64,000 nucleotides of DNA. It comes from Parachlamydiales bacterium. GTDB taxonomy: Bacteria; Chlamydiota; Chlamydiia; Chlamydiales; Rhabdochlamydiaceae. Below are positions 19,775-29,437 of the stretch, piece after piece. Position 1 is the stretch's first letter. Each line of letters opens with the position of its first letter. The notes under the pieces were generated by a model. It did not search any database. It was not told the DNA's origin and saw nothing but the letters and a program-made list of their open reading frames with translations. The DNA lies in assembly GCA_003153295.1 (NCBI GenBank), contig PLXY01000007.1, positions 1-64,000 of the forward strand, given 5' to 3'. The position numbers were made by a program, and so were the translations under genes.

Positions 19775-19989
19775 AATTTTTATTACCTCTTATTATAAAA
19801 TTAAACTGTTCCTATTATTATTCTAATATAAGCTTTATATTTTGTCAAAATATTATTTAATATGACTATAGTATAAATAACTAACTATTAATTGCTTGTA
19901 TTTGAAGATTAAATTTATTAATATTTATTTTAATTTGTAAGATGCTGTATATAAGTAGATTCCAACTTATTAAGAAAGAAAAGTCATCT

Positions 19990-21024
19990 TTATGGGGACG
20001 CGCCCATAAAGGCATCATACAGAGGGTCTAACAAGATCCCATAGAAGGTAGAAAGGTCGCTGGGATCTGTGAAATAGAAGCTTAGGTCTGCTGGCCACTG
20101 GCTAAACGAGTTAGCAGACATCGGAATAATGGGTGTTGTGCCGGCAGGAGGTTTTGTAAAGAGATTCCACATCGCAGTGTAATTAGGAGTGTTTCCAACT
20201 TCGGCCGGAGTCGGTAGAAGCAAGTACATGTTTCTCAGATTCATATTTAAATCGCTCCAACTTTGGTTTCCGCCGGGTTCATTGAATTCCATCTGGTATT
20301 CATAGGCAGCTAGAGCATAAGGGAAGGCTTGGCCAAAACTCATTCCTTGCAATGTATTAGCGTTATTGCCCCAAAAAGCTGTGTCTAAGTTAGTGCTTGT
20401 AGAAGGATAAAGCATAGCGTCAGCGTAAAGGAAGCAAAGATTGATAAAGACAGCAGGGTTGTTAGGAGCATTGGGACTGTTCGGTGTATTTACGCTGGGT
20501 TGCAGAACGGTTCCTAAGACGGAAGACAGGGTGCTGAGGACATTTTGGAGTCCAGCAGGGCTGCTCCACCAAGTCGAAAAATTGGTCTGTCCATTCGTAG
20601 TTAAGAAGGTAACGCTGGTGCCAGAAGTTGTAAATGTTGCCTGTGCAGCGGTAATTAATGCTTGAACGCTAGCATCACAAGTGCCGGATTGGGCTTGCAA
20701 ATTTGCAAGAATGCCTGCGATAAAAGCGTTATTAAAAGTCGTCGAACCCGCGTTTTCACGGAGATAGAGGTCGATTTCAGCGAGATCTGCATAAGCTTGT
20801 AGGTCGGCATTGGCTGCGGCTGTGGGATTAGAAGAAGTGCCTGAAGGCGCTGCTGCAGCTGTAGGATTAGCTCCAGACGGAGCGGCTGTAGGATTTGCTC
20901 CTGATGCAATTTGTCCTGCGATCTGACCTGTACTGGCAAGGATTTGGTAGGCGCAAGCAGCGGTCATAGAAGGCAAGTTCTGAGGAGCTGGAAGGTACGG
21001 ATAAGAAACCGGCCCGATTTGCAT
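19990..21024 (-). CDS. putative secreted protein, Ala/Asn/Pro-rich N-terminus
   Basis: 344 aa; GANPTAAPSGANPTAAAAPSG low-complexity N-terminal part; in series with the other cluster genes. Confidence 0.6.
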   Translation of the reverse strand: MQIGPVSYPYLPAPQNLPSMTAACAYQILASTGQIAGQIASGANPTAAPSGANPTAAAAPSGTSSNPTAAANADLQAYADLAEIDLYLRENAGSTTFNNAFIAGILANLQAQSGTCDASVQALITAAQATFTTSGTSVTFLTTNGQTNFSTWWSSPAGLQNVLSTLSSVLGTVLQPSVNTPNSPNAPNNPAVFINLCFLYADAMLYPSTSTNLDTAFWGNNANTLQGMSFGQAFPYALAAYEYQMEFNEPGGNQSWSDLNMNLRNMYLLLPTPAEVGNTPNYTAMWNLFTKPPAGTTPIIPMSANSFSQWPADLSFYFTDPSDLSTFYGILLDPLYDAFMGASP

Positions 21025-21038
21025 GGCAGCTCCCTGAG

Positions 21039-21398
21039 TTATTGGTTAGTAGCTAGGTTTTTTTTATAATCACTCATGTCTTGTTCAATCTTCTTAAAAG
21101 TATCCCAATCGTGAGGCTTAAAATTCCCGGGATTGGAAAGAACTTGATCGATCTTGTCTTTAGAAAGACCTGAAGCTGCGAATGCCTTATCGGCAAGACC
21201 GTTGAGATGTTGTTGTAATGCTTGTGCAAGCTCTAAAGCCTCGGCTTTTTCTTTTTCATCTGTCGATTTAAGTTTTGTTTGGATTTCATCGAATAGTTTT
21301 AAAATTTGATGTAGAAAAAGATCAAGTTTAGTCATATCAATTTTTTCGAAGTTTGAGAATAGATCTTCCATGCTTTCGATAATAGAATGTTTTTTCAT
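21039..21398 (-). CDS. small helical protein, first gene of the cluster (possible T3SS accessory or chaperone)
   Basis: 119 aa, predicted all-helical, 14 bp upstream of the next ORF. Confidence 0.55.
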   Translation of the reverse strand: MKKHSIIESMEDLFSNFEKIDMTKLDLFLHQILKLFDEIQTKLKSTDEKEKAEALELAQALQQHLNGLADKAFAASGLSKDKIDQVLSNPGNFKPHDWDTFKKIEQDMSDYKKNLATNQ

Positions 21399-21509
21399 TA
21401 TTACACCTTGTTATATAACTTAATACTATCAATTAATATAATGATTATCAATATAAAAAGGCAAATTATCATTTGAATGAATTTAGTAATTTGATATGCA
21501 AAGAGTTAT

Positions 21510-23957
21510 ATGCTCAAAGGTCTTATCAAACTCTGGCTTAAGATATTCTATGGTCTTGATTGTCAAGGAATTAAGATCAAAAGTAGAGATAATCAGCCCT
21601 TTTTGGTGATCTGCCCCTGGACTTCAGAGATGGATCCTCTGCTTTGTAAGCTATATTTGGAAACTAGCCATCCGAAACGCGTATTAGCTCCTTTGCAAAA
21701 GATCCGTACAAAATGGATCCTCAAATTTATTCAACCGGCTTTGGATCTTCCTGTCTTCAGCCATACGGCTCCTTTATTTTACCGCAAAAGGCTCCAAAAA
21801 GTTTTAGAAAAAGGGATTCAAACTTCTGAGGACATACTTTTGATGGTAGAGGGGCGGCGCAATCCTTTAATAGAGATGGTAATGCAAAAAACACCCTTTC
21901 ATCGGGTTATTTTGGCTCACATTCAAAGAATGGGAAGTCCTCTGTCCTTTCAGAAACTTGTGCCTAGGCGAAAATGGGCGGAGTTTTTCCTGCCTCGGAA
22001 AAAAGTCGAGATCACTTTTATTGATCTTTCTGATCGTCTGACTCCCGACACAAAACCTGAAGAAATATATGAGATTCTATCCTCCGCATTGCAAGCAGAA
22101 AATATCCTACCCGAAGAGAAAAAAAGCTCTCAAACGGACCTGATGCCCATTAAAGCGGAGATTGCACGGCTCTCTAGACGACATTTTTCATCGATAGATC
22201 CCTCGTTGGATCTTTATGAAGACCTGGGGCTTGATTCCTTGGATGTCACGGAGCTGGTGGTCTTTTTAGAGCAGAGGTACCAAAGGCAAGTCCCATTTGC
22301 AGCCTTGGAAACAGTTGAAGATGTATTAAAAGCTGCACTAGGATTCCAAAAGCCGATTATTGCTAAGACTATCCTGGAACATAAGGGGCTGCAAAGATGG
22401 GATCAAAGACGGCCGGAGGTAAAAGCACCCGAGGGGAAAACCATTCCTGAGGCTTTTCTTCGGACCTGCGAAAGAATGGGAGATGCTTTGGCCTGCGTTG
22501 ATCATCAAGAGGTTTTTTCTTATACCCGAATTAAATCGCTGGCGCTTGGGATTGCAGGCCGATTAAAACGGATTCCCGGAGAAAGGATTGGGATTTTGCT
22601 TCCTCCATCCGGGGAAATGTATTCGATCATTCTGGGGCTGCTATTAGCCCAAAAGACATTGGTCATGCTGAACGCGACATTAGGCCCTAAGCACTTGGAT
22701 GAAGTCATTCAAAGCGCAGGTCTGAAGGCCATCTTGACCACTTCGCAGGTAATGGAACATCTCGCTTGGGAAATTTCAGATGAGCTTCATGAAAAGATAG
22801 TCCTCTTAGAAGACGTACGGAATCAACTGACCTTTCGGGAACGGAAAGAAGGATTGCACTTGGCACGAAAAACGCCCGACGAGCTGATGTCCCTATTCAA
22901 TTTGAATCGTCTCTCAGGAGAAGAAACAGCCGTGATTTTATTTACCAGCGGCACTGAAAAAAGCCCGAAAGGGGTTCCCTTAACCCATCAAAACCTGCTC
23001 AGTAATCATCGTGATATTTGTGAGGCTGTATCTTTTAAGGAAGAAGACGTTTTACTGGGAATTTTACCTGCATTCCATGTCTATGGTTTTTCGATGACAG
23101 GACTGTTTCCTCTTCTCACAGGCCTTCGAGCCCTTTTTCATCCCTCGCCGCTCGATTTGCAAGGGATTGCCCACCAGGTAGAGAAATGGAAAGTCACTGT
23201 TATCGCTACCGCGCCGACATTTCTGAAACACTTTGTTTCAGTGGCAACCGCAGGTCAACTGTCTTCTGTCCGGCTTTTTATCATCGGAGCCGAAAAAACC
23301 CCCTTAGACTTAATCCCGCTCATCCAGCAGAAAGTTCCTGGCGCTCGTTTCTTAGAAGGGTATGGCTTAACAGAATGCTCTCCTGTTCTAACTTTAAATC
23401 CAGACGTACAGGGCAACAACTGTGTGGGACATCCTTTAAGGCATGTCCAAATCCTCATTATCGATCCTGAACACCATAAGCCTATGCCTTCAGGTCAGCA
23501 AGGATTGATCATCGTCCGAGGACCTAATGTCTTTGGGGGCTACCTTCAGGCCGATCAGCAGCCCTTTATCCAGCTTGCAGGCGCAAGATGGTTTATGACC
23601 AATGATCTGGGGTTTAAAGATAGTTCAGGTCAGCTTTACTTGGTGGGAAGAATGAGCCGAACAGTCAAAATCGGCGGGGAAATGATCAGCTTGTCCTTTG
23701 TCGAAGACCTTCTTTTGAAAGAATTGCCTTCTTTACAAATTGCTATCATGGGAGAAGATGATGCCCGGAAAGGGACACATCTTATTCTTTATACGACGCA
23801 AAATCTCTCTGTAGAGGAAGTCAATCGTCTTTTACATGAAAACGGCGGCAGCAACCTTCTAAAGATCCGTGAGGTCCGGGTTATCTCTGCTTTTCCTTTG
23901 ACCGGCCTTGGGAAAATTGATTATCAAAAATTAAAAAGGCTAAATCGAGAGATTTAG
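21510..23957 (+). CDS. bifunctional acyltransferase / acyl-ACP synthetase (Aas-like) with embedded ACP domain
   Basis: N-terminal PlsC-like region, central DLGLDSLDVTELV phosphopantetheine-type site, C-terminal AMP-binding motif ILFTSGTEKSPKGVPLTH. Confidence 0.88.
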   Translation: MLKGLIKLWLKIFYGLDCQGIKIKSRDNQPFLVICPWTSEMDPLLCKLYLETSHPKRVLAPLQKIRTKWILKFIQPALDLPVFSHTAPLFYRKRLQKVLEKGIQTSEDILLMVEGRRNPLIEMVMQKTPFHRVILAHIQRMGSPLSFQKLVPRRKWAEFFLPRKKVEITFIDLSDRLTPDTKPEEIYEILSSALQAENILPEEKKSSQTDLMPIKAEIARLSRRHFSSIDPSLDLYEDLGLDSLDVTELVVFLEQRYQRQVPFAALETVEDVLKAALGFQKPIIAKTILEHKGLQRWDQRRPEVKAPEGKTIPEAFLRTCERMGDALACVDHQEVFSYTRIKSLALGIAGRLKRIPGERIGILLPPSGEMYSIILGLLLAQKTLVMLNATLGPKHLDEVIQSAGLKAILTTSQVMEHLAWEISDELHEKIVLLEDVRNQLTFRERKEGLHLARKTPDELMSLFNLNRLSGEETAVILFTSGTEKSPKGVPLTHQNLLSNHRDICEAVSFKEEDVLLGILPAFHVYGFSMTGLFPLLTGLRALFHPSPLDLQGIAHQVEKWKVTVIATAPTFLKHFVSVATAGQLSSVRLFIIGAEKTPLDLIPLIQQKVPGARFLEGYGLTECSPVLTLNPDVQGNNCVGHPLRHVQILIIDPEHHKPMPSGQQGLIIVRGPNVFGGYLQADQQPFIQLAGARWFMTNDLGFKDSSGQLYLVGRMSRTVKIGGEMISLSFVEDLLLKELPSLQIAIMGEDDARKGTHLILYTTQNLSVEEVNRLLHENGGSNLLKIREVRVISAFPLTGLGKIDYQKLKRLNREI

Positions 23958-23962
23958 CCTTT
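23935..23962. terminator. bidirectional terminator
   Basis: aaaggctaaatcgagagatttagccttt hairpin between convergent genes. Confidence 0.8.
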
Positions 23963-23975
23963 AGAAAAGATCACT

Positions 23976-24743
23976 TTACATGTTTTGTTGTAAAAACTGA
24001 GATAAAGCTTCGCCGTCAGCACCTACAGAGGCGTTAGTACCATTAGGCGAAAATTCAACGTAGTTTAACAAAGCTTGTCCTGAAGCAGTTACGTTCACAT
24101 TATCTGAACTAGAACAGGCGCTGCTATGGCTGTCTACATTAAAATTAAGGCCTCCACCGGGGATTGTATTCCCGCTTGCATCAGTAGTCACAGTTCCGCT
24201 TCCGTTACTGTTAAACAGTTGCGATGCGTAGGTATTATAAAAGTTCCCTGAACACCAGGAAATAGAATAATTGGGGTTCATAATACTCATTGTTTGCTCC
24301 CCATTATTAAAGGAGAACGAAAACGTATGCGTCGGATTGGCAATCATGTCCGCCAGTGTTGCGGGTTGTCCTGTGGAAGCATCCATGACAGTTACACTGC
24401 CTCCATTAGGAGTTGGGACTTTCACTGTATTACCATAGTCATTGAGGACTTTAGTCAGATCGGCAATAAAGGTTGATGTTTTGCTGCCGAACACTCCATT
24501 AGGTCCAAATTGGGCAAAGTTAATGACGGTTCCGCTAGAAGTCGTAAAAGTTCCGTTCGTTTGCATCGCTTGGAAGAAAGCGACAGCTTGTTGCAAATTA
24601 GCCGCTTGAGCTGAAGTGGGAGTCCCTGAGGTTTGTGTAGACAAAACTTGGGCATATTGTTCGGCTTGTGCTTGCGCAGCAGCAAGGTTATTGATCGTAT
24701 TTTGTATGCTCTGTTGGTTACTAAATTGAGCTTGTGAAGACAT
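23976..24743 (-). CDS. putative secreted protein resembling the 17-21 kb cluster proteins
   Basis: 255 aa, Gln/Asn/Ser/Thr-rich, few charged residues; AATAATAAGAGG leader shared with cluster genes. Confidence 0.6.
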   Translation of the reverse strand: MSSQAQFSNQQSIQNTINNLAAAQAQAEQYAQVLSTQTSGTPTSAQAANLQQAVAFFQAMQTNGTFTTSSGTVINFAQFGPNGVFGSKTSTFIADLTKVLNDYGNTVKVPTPNGGSVTVMDASTGQPATLADMIANPTHTFSFSFNNGEQTMSIMNPNYSISWCSGNFYNTYASQLFNSNGSGTVTTDASGNTIPGGGLNFNVDSHSSACSSSDNVNVTASGQALLNYVEFSPNGTNASVGADGEALSQFLQQNM

Positions 24744-24916
24744 AATTAGTTCCTCTTATTATTAATTTTTATTATCCTAATTCTAATATTAACTATATGT
24801 TTACATGATGTCAATACTTTATTTAAAATTGTAATGAGTTAATTAAGAGTCATTTAATGTAATAGAGCTTAATTTTAAGGGGTTAGAGAAAGATGTAACC
24901 CCCTTAATATTAGAGG

Positions 24917-25333
24917 TTAAACTTTAAAAGGGGGATTTCTTTTTCTTTTTTTTGTGGGAGAAGGTGTAGGCCTTCGATTGAATATATCAATCCCATAAAG
25001 CTTGAGTAGGGCAGGTAAAGAGGTCAGAGCTTCTTGTTCTTCAGGGGTATAGTTTGCCGGATTTCTTAAGGCGATAAGAAACACACCTTCTGACATTCCT
25101 GATTCTAGGCGAGCTTGGGTAATTTCTCGATCCAGCCTATCAAAAATGGCAAGAACTTCGCGACGAGCGACGATATATCTTTCATTTGTTTTTAATAGGA
25201 ATTCTTTATGGAGACGGGGGATTTCTTTGAGCCCTAATTTGATGAGCTCAATCACGCGGGCCATCCCGGTCAATTTGACATTGTTAAAACTTGTTTCCCA
25301 AGAATAGGCCATTATTTTCCTTCTTTGGGTCAT
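24917..25333 (-). CDS. hypothetical protein with basic C-terminus
   Basis: 138 aa; ends RRPTPSPTKKRKRNPPFKV. Likely start is internal ATG at about 25312 (MAYSWETSF). Confidence 0.6.
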   Translation of the reverse strand: MTQRRKIMAYSWETSFNNVKLTGMARVIELIKLGLKEIPRLHKEFLLKTNERYIVARREVLAIFDRLDREITQARLESGMSEGVFLIALRNPANYTPEEQEALTSLPALLKLYGIDIFNRRPTPSPTKKRKRNPPFKV

Positions 25334-25370
25334 CCTATTAGAAGGTTAGTTTTAATGCAATTCACAGAGA

Positions 25371-26333
25371 TTAAAGTTTTTCAATCGTAAGCCCCGCCAT
25401 CTGACGGAGAAAATTCAATATCCCGGTGGGTGCCACGACATGTCCGGCTCCTACGACAATAGCAGTCGAGCGCGGGTTTGCGGCATTTTGGAAAATAAGA
25501 TCGCCCAATTTGGTATACCATTGAGTATTTCTATAGATAGTGGCTGGGCTGTCTTCAGAAATAATTTCACCTTTGCCTAACCTGTGGTAATAATCTTGGA
25601 GGTATTCGTAGGGCAAGGTATCTAGTTGGGTTTGGCTTTCCATCAGTTCTAACCGCGCATTCATTTTCTCTTCGTAATCCACGGGGCAAACGCTATTCAA
25701 AGTGTAATTGACGAAAGTGTTAATCATGATAATCAGGCTGACATTGGTAAAATCCTCGAGCTCTTGCGAAAGACGACCCGTTTTTGCAAAATGTTTGAGG
25801 AAGGAAATCTCGATCGTCGTGACTCTTTCTTGAAAGCAAAACCGCTTTTCTTGAGCAATGGTTGCCGCAACAAAAAATGGATGTAATCCTTCTAAAGAAA
25901 GTCCATATTTTTTCAAAATTGTTTGAATCTTATCTTTTTTTTCGGCTGTTAAACTCAAACTCCACGACTCGGAATCAGACTGGAATTCGGTTAATTTACT
26001 TTCAATGAAACTCAAGTTTGTTTGCAAGTTCTCTCCCGAATAGCCTAGCTTTTGCATTTGTGAGCCGAGCCATTCTATATCCCGGTTTCGGAACTTAAGT
26101 TGGAGTAAAGAAGTTACCTCGCCATCAAGTCTTCGTAGTGTATCCAAATCGTTTAGCAGAAGCTGTTCTACAACTAATACATCGCAATTTTTTATCGTCT
26201 CTACCACTTGAGGAGGATAATCTAACTCAGTTTGGTGGTGCATCACACCCAGGATATAAAAGGGTTGCTCAGGAGAAATGCCTAAACCTGTTACACGACA
26301 GAAAAATGGTGGGTTCCCAATAGGTGTTGACAT
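25371..26333 (-). CDS. TraB/GumN-family protein
   Basis: FYILGVMHHQTELDYPP...VLVVEQLLL and C-terminal VVGAGHVVAPTGILNFLRQMAGLTIEKL. Start reassigned to Met46 of the listed ORF to avoid overlap with the ankyrin gene. Confidence 0.75.
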   Translation of the reverse strand: MSTPIGNPPFFCRVTGLGISPEQPFYILGVMHHQTELDYPPQVVETIKNCDVLVVEQLLLNDLDTLRRLDGEVTSLLQLKFRNRDIEWLGSQMQKLGYSGENLQTNLSFIESKLTEFQSDSESWSLSLTAEKKDKIQTILKKYGLSLEGLHPFFVAATIAQEKRFCFQERVTTIEISFLKHFAKTGRLSQELEDFTNVSLIIMINTFVNYTLNSVCPVDYEEKMNARLELMESQTQLDTLPYEYLQDYYHRLGKGEIISEDSPATIYRNTQWYTKLGDLIFQNAANPRSTAIVVGAGHVVAPTGILNFLRQMAGLTIEKL

Positions 26334-26338
26334 TTGTT

Positions 26339-28222
26339 TTAGATCACGGCGCCATTGCGTTTTAACACATCTTGCAAATCGAACTTGGGTTTCCGCCTTC
26401 TTTCCTCGACTGACCACTGTCTCTCTTTCCAAAACAAATCTTGCAACTGGGCTCTTTTGCTTGCACATTCAAGAGGAGTATAGCCTCCCTCTTTCCAAGC
26501 ATCTGGGAAGGGGTTGGCAGTTTGATTGACATTGGCACCGTCATCTATCATTTTTTGAATGACTTCAGGTGTTGTAAGGGGTTGAAGCACTGCCAAAATG
26601 AGAGGTGTGGTTGTTAATTTTTCTCCTAACTCAATGGTTTGATTGATATTAGCACCTTTTTCTTTGGCAAAGTTTAAAGTGGTGAAAAAGGAGGAATCTC
26701 CAATCACGCTTTTTACAAAGATAGCATAGAAAATATTATGTTGTTTATCTGAGCTATGGATATTAATTCCTCTTCCAATCGCGGCATTGGCAAGATTAAT
26801 ACAAGGCTGAGGATTTCCTAAACGACTGCGATCAAAGCATTGAATGGCCACATCCATAGGATTTTTTAATTCAGATTTAAAAATAAGCTCATAATGGTTG
26901 AATCGGTCATAGACGAAAACATTTTTATCTTGCGTTATATCAACTCCTGCCCGAACGAGATCCGCAGCATAATCACTAAATTCAGGAGAATAGTGACCTA
27001 CATAAGAATAAGCGTCTTGAAGCAAATTTCTTGTGTTAGGATTGGCCCCTAATTCAAGTAATGTACGAAACGCTATTGTCGCACGATTCCGGTAAGCACA
27101 ACCCAATGCTGTGGCATCAGTCCAAAACGAACCCGTATAACTACCTACAAGATTCACGTCAGCGCCTAGCTTGACAGCTGCCTGTATTTCAGCTTCTGAA
27201 TCATGCCGTATCCCGAGCTCAAGAAGTTGCTGAGGTGTGGGAGGAGGAGGGGGTGGTGGGGTGATGATAGGAGGATTAATACAGGGGTTAACAACGCGAT
27301 GACAATCGCCCAGCTTTTTCTGCGCAGATATTAGAGTAGCTGCAGATTCAGCACCCATTTTTTCAGTCATTGGTTTAGATACAACTGGGTTCGGCTCTTC
27401 TTTTACTGGAGTATTGCTTGGAGCAGGCTTTACAGGTTCTTTTAAGTCAGGTTTTTCTGTTTCAACTTTTTCGTTTTTGCTGGGCAAATCAGTCGGTGTT
27501 TTTGGAGTTTTTGGCCTCTTAACCCTGACGAGCAACGGTCCAGTAGGTGTTTTGGGCTTTTTTGTTTTGATAGATTCAGTTTTTTGAGCCAGTTCTTGGA
27601 GGTGTTGATATTTTTGGTATTGTTCATGGAGTTGAAAGCTATAGAAGCAAGCCATTAAGAGATGCCCTCCTCCTTCGATATCTTTTCCTTCTTTCAGCTC
27701 GAGAAAGCCTTTGATCCCTCCCGAGAGAATTTGAGTCACCAGCGAGACAATTGCCATTTCGGTTTTTCCGGAATACATCAATCCCAGATAAAGAGAATTG
27801 TTCATGATGCTTAAGCAACTTTCCATCGCTTTAGTCTTCTCGCCTGTTTTCCAATGCGTGATGAGGTGATTCATTTCTATCAAGAGGTCGTGGCTCGTTG
27901 TCACGAACATTCCGAGAGGATGGCCGACAACGGCTGCGGCAAAAGAGAGGAGTGAAATCGAGCTTTGAAGTAAGTGGTAAGCATTTTCTTTAGAGAGAGT
28001 AGTGTTAAGATGAGAAATAGAGGTGTAGCACCGGAGACCATTGAGGGCGGTCGAGATGAGAAATCCCAAAGGTTTGTATTGAGAAATAAAAGGAAGGGCA
28101 GCGATTGCAACACGTTGTCCGTTGGCGAGCCATAAGTTTTTTTCTGGGAGGGGACCAAAATCGTTTTTAACTTCGCGATGTAAGTAAATAGGTTCATTTA
28201 ACTTAATTGAAAAATTTACCAT
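26339..28222 (-). CDS. ankyrin-repeat protein with Pro/Lys-rich linker (putative effector)
   Basis: Ankyrin-like units (EIQAAVKLGADVNLVG..., FRTLLELGANPNTRN..., VIQKMIDDGANVNQTA...), KTKKPKTPTGPLLVRVKRPKTPKTP linker. Confidence 0.85.
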   Translation of the reverse strand: MVNFSIKLNEPIYLHREVKNDFGPLPEKNLWLANGQRVAIAALPFISQYKPLGFLISTALNGLRCYTSISHLNTTLSKENAYHLLQSSISLLSFAAAVVGHPLGMFVTTSHDLLIEMNHLITHWKTGEKTKAMESCLSIMNNSLYLGLMYSGKTEMAIVSLVTQILSGGIKGFLELKEGKDIEGGGHLLMACFYSFQLHEQYQKYQHLQELAQKTESIKTKKPKTPTGPLLVRVKRPKTPKTPTDLPSKNEKVETEKPDLKEPVKPAPSNTPVKEEPNPVVSKPMTEKMGAESAATLISAQKKLGDCHRVVNPCINPPIITPPPPPPPTPQQLLELGIRHDSEAEIQAAVKLGADVNLVGSYTGSFWTDATALGCAYRNRATIAFRTLLELGANPNTRNLLQDAYSYVGHYSPEFSDYAADLVRAGVDITQDKNVFVYDRFNHYELIFKSELKNPMDVAIQCFDRSRLGNPQPCINLANAAIGRGINIHSSDKQHNIFYAIFVKSVIGDSSFFTTLNFAKEKGANINQTIELGEKLTTTPLILAVLQPLTTPEVIQKMIDDGANVNQTANPFPDAWKEGGYTPLECASKRAQLQDLFWKERQWSVEERRRKPKFDLQDVLKRNGAVI

Positions 28223-28340
28223 TTTAATTCTCCATAATTTTTAAAATTACAGATATTATAACATTAATTATAGTTAAATATAACTTGTTTATTACTATGT
28301 TAAATACTTTAATGTATTAGAAGTTAAGGGAATTTTTGAA

Positions 28341-29429
28341 CTAGCTAGCTTTATTGTGCAAAGTACGAAAATAGACCTGCATATTATGAGCTATATGGGA
28401 TGTAATAGGTGCCAAAAGTCCGTATTTATGCTGCAATATCCCCAGTAAAATCCCGGAAGGAATCCATTCAATCATGGTCTCCACATCAGGATAATGAAAG
28501 AGCCCAAATAAGACTCCTTGAACGGTGCAGGAGATCAAAGCATCTTTTCGAACTTGAAAACCTAGTAACTGGACAGGCTCATCGGAGACGATTTTATGGG
28601 CAAGCTCATGGATATATTTGAACAAGATTTCTCTCCAAAAGATCTCTTCAATTAGAGGTCCTAAAATACAAGTTTTAAAAAAGTTTTGACTTAAGTCGAT
28701 TTGGAGTTGATTGCTATTTTCTCTCATTGTTCGAAATGTCTCTGAATTTTTCAATCCCTTGCCGACAAGATAATTTAACATTTCCAATGCAATCGTTTCG
28801 AAAATGTGAAAGGTAATCCCCATTGCAACGGGTTTAATGATTTTAAAAGACTCTTCGGATGTTTGTGCCTGCATGTCTTGGAGTATTTTGGAATAAGAAG
28901 GGGTCTGTTGTTGTTCGACATAACGGGCGGCAGCTATCACTTGATCCGAGACATCTAAACTATCTTTTTTCACAAACTTTTCAAATAATTTAAAACAGGT
29001 GATAGAAGTGATAAGACCGAGAAAAGTACAGGCTTCTTTTTTTTCTTCGCTCCAGGGAGCGAAATAAGAGGACAAAAGGCCTATACCGCCCATAACTCCT
29101 GCTAAGCATATTGTTTGAGGAGAAATGAGTTTATTTTGGGGAGCTACCAGATCGTTAATTGGAAACGTTTCTTGCGATGATCGATCGAGAACAGTCTTTG
29201 CCGTCAGCGAGACGATGAACTCTCTCTGAGTCTCATGGTTTGTCACTGCCCATCCGCTTTCAACTTTTCGAATATTATAGGACCAGGTGCTTTCTTTAAG
29301 AGTTGATAATGTCATATTTAAAGTAAAATTATACATGATTGTTTTGTTAATTACAAGAATATATAATATCTTAAGTAATTGATGATTAAGGTGATAGCCT
29401 AGATATAAAAACAGATTTTTGCTTTTCAT
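28341..29429 (-). CDS. CPBP-family (CAAX/Abi-type) intramembrane metalloprotease
   Basis: EEIFWRE, LFGLFHY and HIAHNMQ match EExxxR / FxxxH / HxxxN. The start may be internal Met (MYNFTLN). Confidence 0.82.
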   Translation of the reverse strand: MKSKNLFLYLGYHLNHQLLKILYILVINKTIMYNFTLNMTLSTLKESTWSYNIRKVESGWAVTNHETQREFIVSLTAKTVLDRSSQETFPINDLVAPQNKLISPQTICLAGVMGGIGLLSSYFAPWSEEKKEACTFLGLITSITCFKLFEKFVKKDSLDVSDQVIAAARYVEQQQTPSYSKILQDMQAQTSEESFKIIKPVAMGITFHIFETIALEMLNYLVGKGLKNSETFRTMRENSNQLQIDLSQNFFKTCILGPLIEEIFWREILFKYIHELAHKIVSDEPVQLLGFQVRKDALISCTVQGVLFGLFHYPDVETMIEWIPSGILLGILQHKYGLLAPITSHIAHNMQVYFRTLHNKAS

Positions 29430-29437
29430 ATGACGCT

